DNA from: Halisarca cf. caerulea
Taxonomy: Eukaryota; Porifera; Demospongiae; Chondrillida; Halisarcidae
DNA: 47,500 nucleotides
Reading direction: 5' to 3'
Assembly (NCBI GenBank): GCA_963170055.1
Contig: CAUJGJ010000125.1
Location: 1,915,001 to 1,962,500 of the forward strand
Made by a program: the position numbers and the translations under genes. Numbering within the stretch: position 1 is the stretch's first letter; every line of letters begins with the position of its first letter. Of this stretch, positions 45,549 through 47,500 are shown one piece after another. Under the pieces are notes generated by a model. It made no database searches, had not been told where the DNA came from, and saw only the letters and a list, made by a program, of their open reading frames with translations.

Positions 45549-46678
45549 CACACACAAAGCATTAACTATTGTAATAAAGTCAATCACTTCCAAATAAGGG
45601 TAAATTATGGATAGTCAATACAAATTGGTACACACTGTATATGGCCAGTATTGTAATGGTGAAGTTGTTTGTAAGCTTTAGAGTATAAATTATGCATTGC
45701 CAAGGATATTAAGTATATGAGACATTTAGGACCCTCTTCATAGAAGGTTTTGGGGTGTGTAATTTGCTGGCATTAAAGAGCTAGTGGTCAATCCTCTTTT
45801 GGTGGCAGATGTTCAATTTACACGAGAAAAAGTGATATTGTCAGCAAATTGGTAAGATTGTCATTGTCATTGTTTCCAGACTAACTAGTCTAGGCTAGGT
45901 TGGGTTGCCCTTGACTTCCAGAACCATTATCCGTTAGGGAGGCATGAGGTGGCTGGATGCCGCCCTTTCCTGGGTAGTGAATTTCATTAAAACTTTCCAT
46001 ACAATTGACCTACCCGTTAAACGATATTTCTATAGATTTTAGCATAGTTTTTGTTCTCACCATTGATTTTTGCATGCATGGTTGTGAGTTGCATTTTGTA
46101 GGATCATAGGATTATTCTACAATTTGAAAGTTCGTCGATTTTGGTTGTGTTCATTATGCAGACATTGTGTAAAGGGATCAGTCAGTCACAATTGTGTTGT
46201 ACACAATTGCAGGTTTGAGTGCATGCGCAATATGCATATTATATGCATGTATACATGCATGCATATGCATACCAACATATAGACAAGTGGGTTAGGTATA
46301 GGTAGGTGTGCATGGGTCTGTGCTCTGATGCGTTGGGCATACGTACAGCAGTTACCAGTACCACATGTATACAGGTATGCGATTGAGTGTAGTCTAAATA
46401 TATGTACATACATGTTTTCCATCCCTCAGCATATGCATCAAGACAGACGTCCTGTATGGTGGAGCAAATCGGTCAGGTCATGCCACAGTTGTCCCAATAA
46501 ATGTAGGAAATTATTATGATAGCATGTGATTACAGATCAAAATCAAATCACAAAACACTATTACTACTGCATATTACAACTCGATTCTTGCACACACGAT
46601 ATATGTTTCACTACAGCAGTTTGAGTACAGATGTTTAATCCTTTCAGGAGTACACTAGGATTCACTGATGTTGTCAAA
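45544..46678. other. Non-coding interval, right part duplicated at 19.8-20.1 kb
   Basis: 45,544-46,040 shows nothing recognisable. 46,045-46,350 is the downstream flank of the small membrane-protein gene and matches 19,790-20,125 (tgcattttgtaggat, ttttggttgtgt). Confidence 0.55.
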
Positions 46679-47172
46679 TCAGCAATAGTAGGTGTATATA
46701 TATGTAGAATAGCTGCTATAGCAGGTCCTTCTCAATTGAGAATAGGCCTGAGCAGTGGTGACACCAACAGCTATTCCCACAATAATAATGGTGATGAAGA
46801 CAAGGACACAGGTGACAATACTCAGACCAATGCTGATGTTGGCATTAGCTGAAGCACTTGAATCATTTGGGCTAGAGAGAGCCTAAGAAACAGGTGTGGA
46901 GAAAAATAACTGTTACGCAGTACACAGTATGAGATAGTGACACTAGCCATGCACTTACACAAAACACAATATTTTCATTAACATACCACAATAGCCAAGA
47001 TCAGTGCAGGAATGAGGCAGGTGAGGTACAGAAGTGAAGTACCACAGCATACCAGGCCAATAATGGCCAAAATGAGAGCAACAGTAGCTTTTCCACTGTG
47101 GTCCTCTTGAGGACGTGTCACAACGGTGGCTGCAGCTGGTTGACCAGTGACTACCACAGTGTTGGTAGTGGT
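46679..47172 (-). CDS. Small two-helix membrane protein, CD225/dispanin-like (last two exons)
   Basis: Two exons on the minus strand fit in phase 0: 47172-46987 (acceptor tatttag, donor gtatgt) and 46882-46679 (ending in TGA). The first encodes a Thr/Val/Pro-rich stretch, then a charged EDHSGKA segment and a first hydrophobic helix with CC (LILAIIGLVCCGTSLLYL) running into a second short hydrophobic part (PALILAIV). The second encodes a polar SSPNDSSASANAN linker, a strong helix (SIVTCVLVFITIIIVGIAVG) and a Tyr/Cys-rich tail (RRTCYSSYSTYIYTYYC). The layout of two transmembrane segments with Cys near the first resembles CD225/dispanin-type proteins, but the family call is tentative. The 5' exon(s) lie at or beyond the right edge; a candidate donor near 47,260 does not give a convincing phase. 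A broken paralogue lies at 19.8-20.4 kb. Confidence 0.6.
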
Positions 47173-47500
47173 CTAAATATAAGAAAGGACTTGAACAATA
47201 AAACTAAATTCTCGCTAACGATATGTTAAGTTACATCAGATACTAATATAATGGTCTTTACCACGGAGTGTGTAGTCAGTGCAGTGAACTGAGATGATAA
47301 TGTTCTCAAGAGGTGGAAAACAGAAATCAGCAAAAAGCCACATCCAAGACAGCTAGAGAAATCAATACAGCAGTGTATGCATAATTACGGAGTCTTGTTT
47401 AGCAAATGCTACAGTACATGACAAATGTAACTTATGTTTTTCCGCAAATATAAGCACAGGAATCCCTGGAATATTAGTTAAACATCCGCGCAGTAAACCA

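Overview
The window is nuclear DNA of an invertebrate animal. Both conserved protein-coding genes are split by short GT-AG introns, and the introns are packed with (CA)n/(TG)n tracts, TACGTA-rich palindromes and small Tc1/mariner-type MITEs. Intron phases and protein similarity agree throughout. A sponge or other early-branching animal is a guess; nothing here fixes the phylum.

Left third (1-17.5 kb): two divergently oriented housekeeping genes. RAB3GAP2 (non-catalytic subunit of Rab3 GTPase-activating protein) lies on the minus strand. Fourteen consecutive exons can be read, and the gene runs off the left edge. HSDL2 (peroxisomal short-chain dehydrogenase with an SCP2 domain) lies on the plus strand. 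Its seven exons join in phase into a complete 430-codon protein ending in SKL.

Middle (17.6-25.9 kb): a transposon graveyard. An old hAT-like element (DUF4371-type protein, minus strand, frameshifted) lies at 21.2-24.7 kb, and an internally deleted derivative of the same family lies at 17.65-19.5 kb. Between them are a non-LTR retrotransposon 3' fragment and a broken copy of a small two-helix membrane-protein gene whose better copy lies at the right edge of the window (46.7-47.2 kb).

Right-centre (25.9-43.2 kb): the most striking object, a 17.3-kb near-palindrome bounded by TA. Its two outer arms (about 1.3 kb each, almost identical, inverted) each carry the 3' half of a DDE transposase of the IS630/Tc1-like kind. 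The region between the arms is entirely tandem repeats of about 103-104 bp, roughly 60 units in one orientation and then roughly 80 in the opposite one, flipping at about 33,683 with no spacer. Each half has its own higher-order repeat (926 bp on the left, 1,233 bp on the right). Each unit contains an imperfect hairpin.

Right edge (43.2-47.5 kb): a decayed NHL-repeat (TRIM/NHL-like) pseudogene, further microsatellites, a GC-richer dispersed repeat next to a (CA)n tract, and the last exons of the small membrane-protein gene. Exons were assigned by reading frames, splice signals and phase by eye. Family names come from recall of protein patterns, with no database search.
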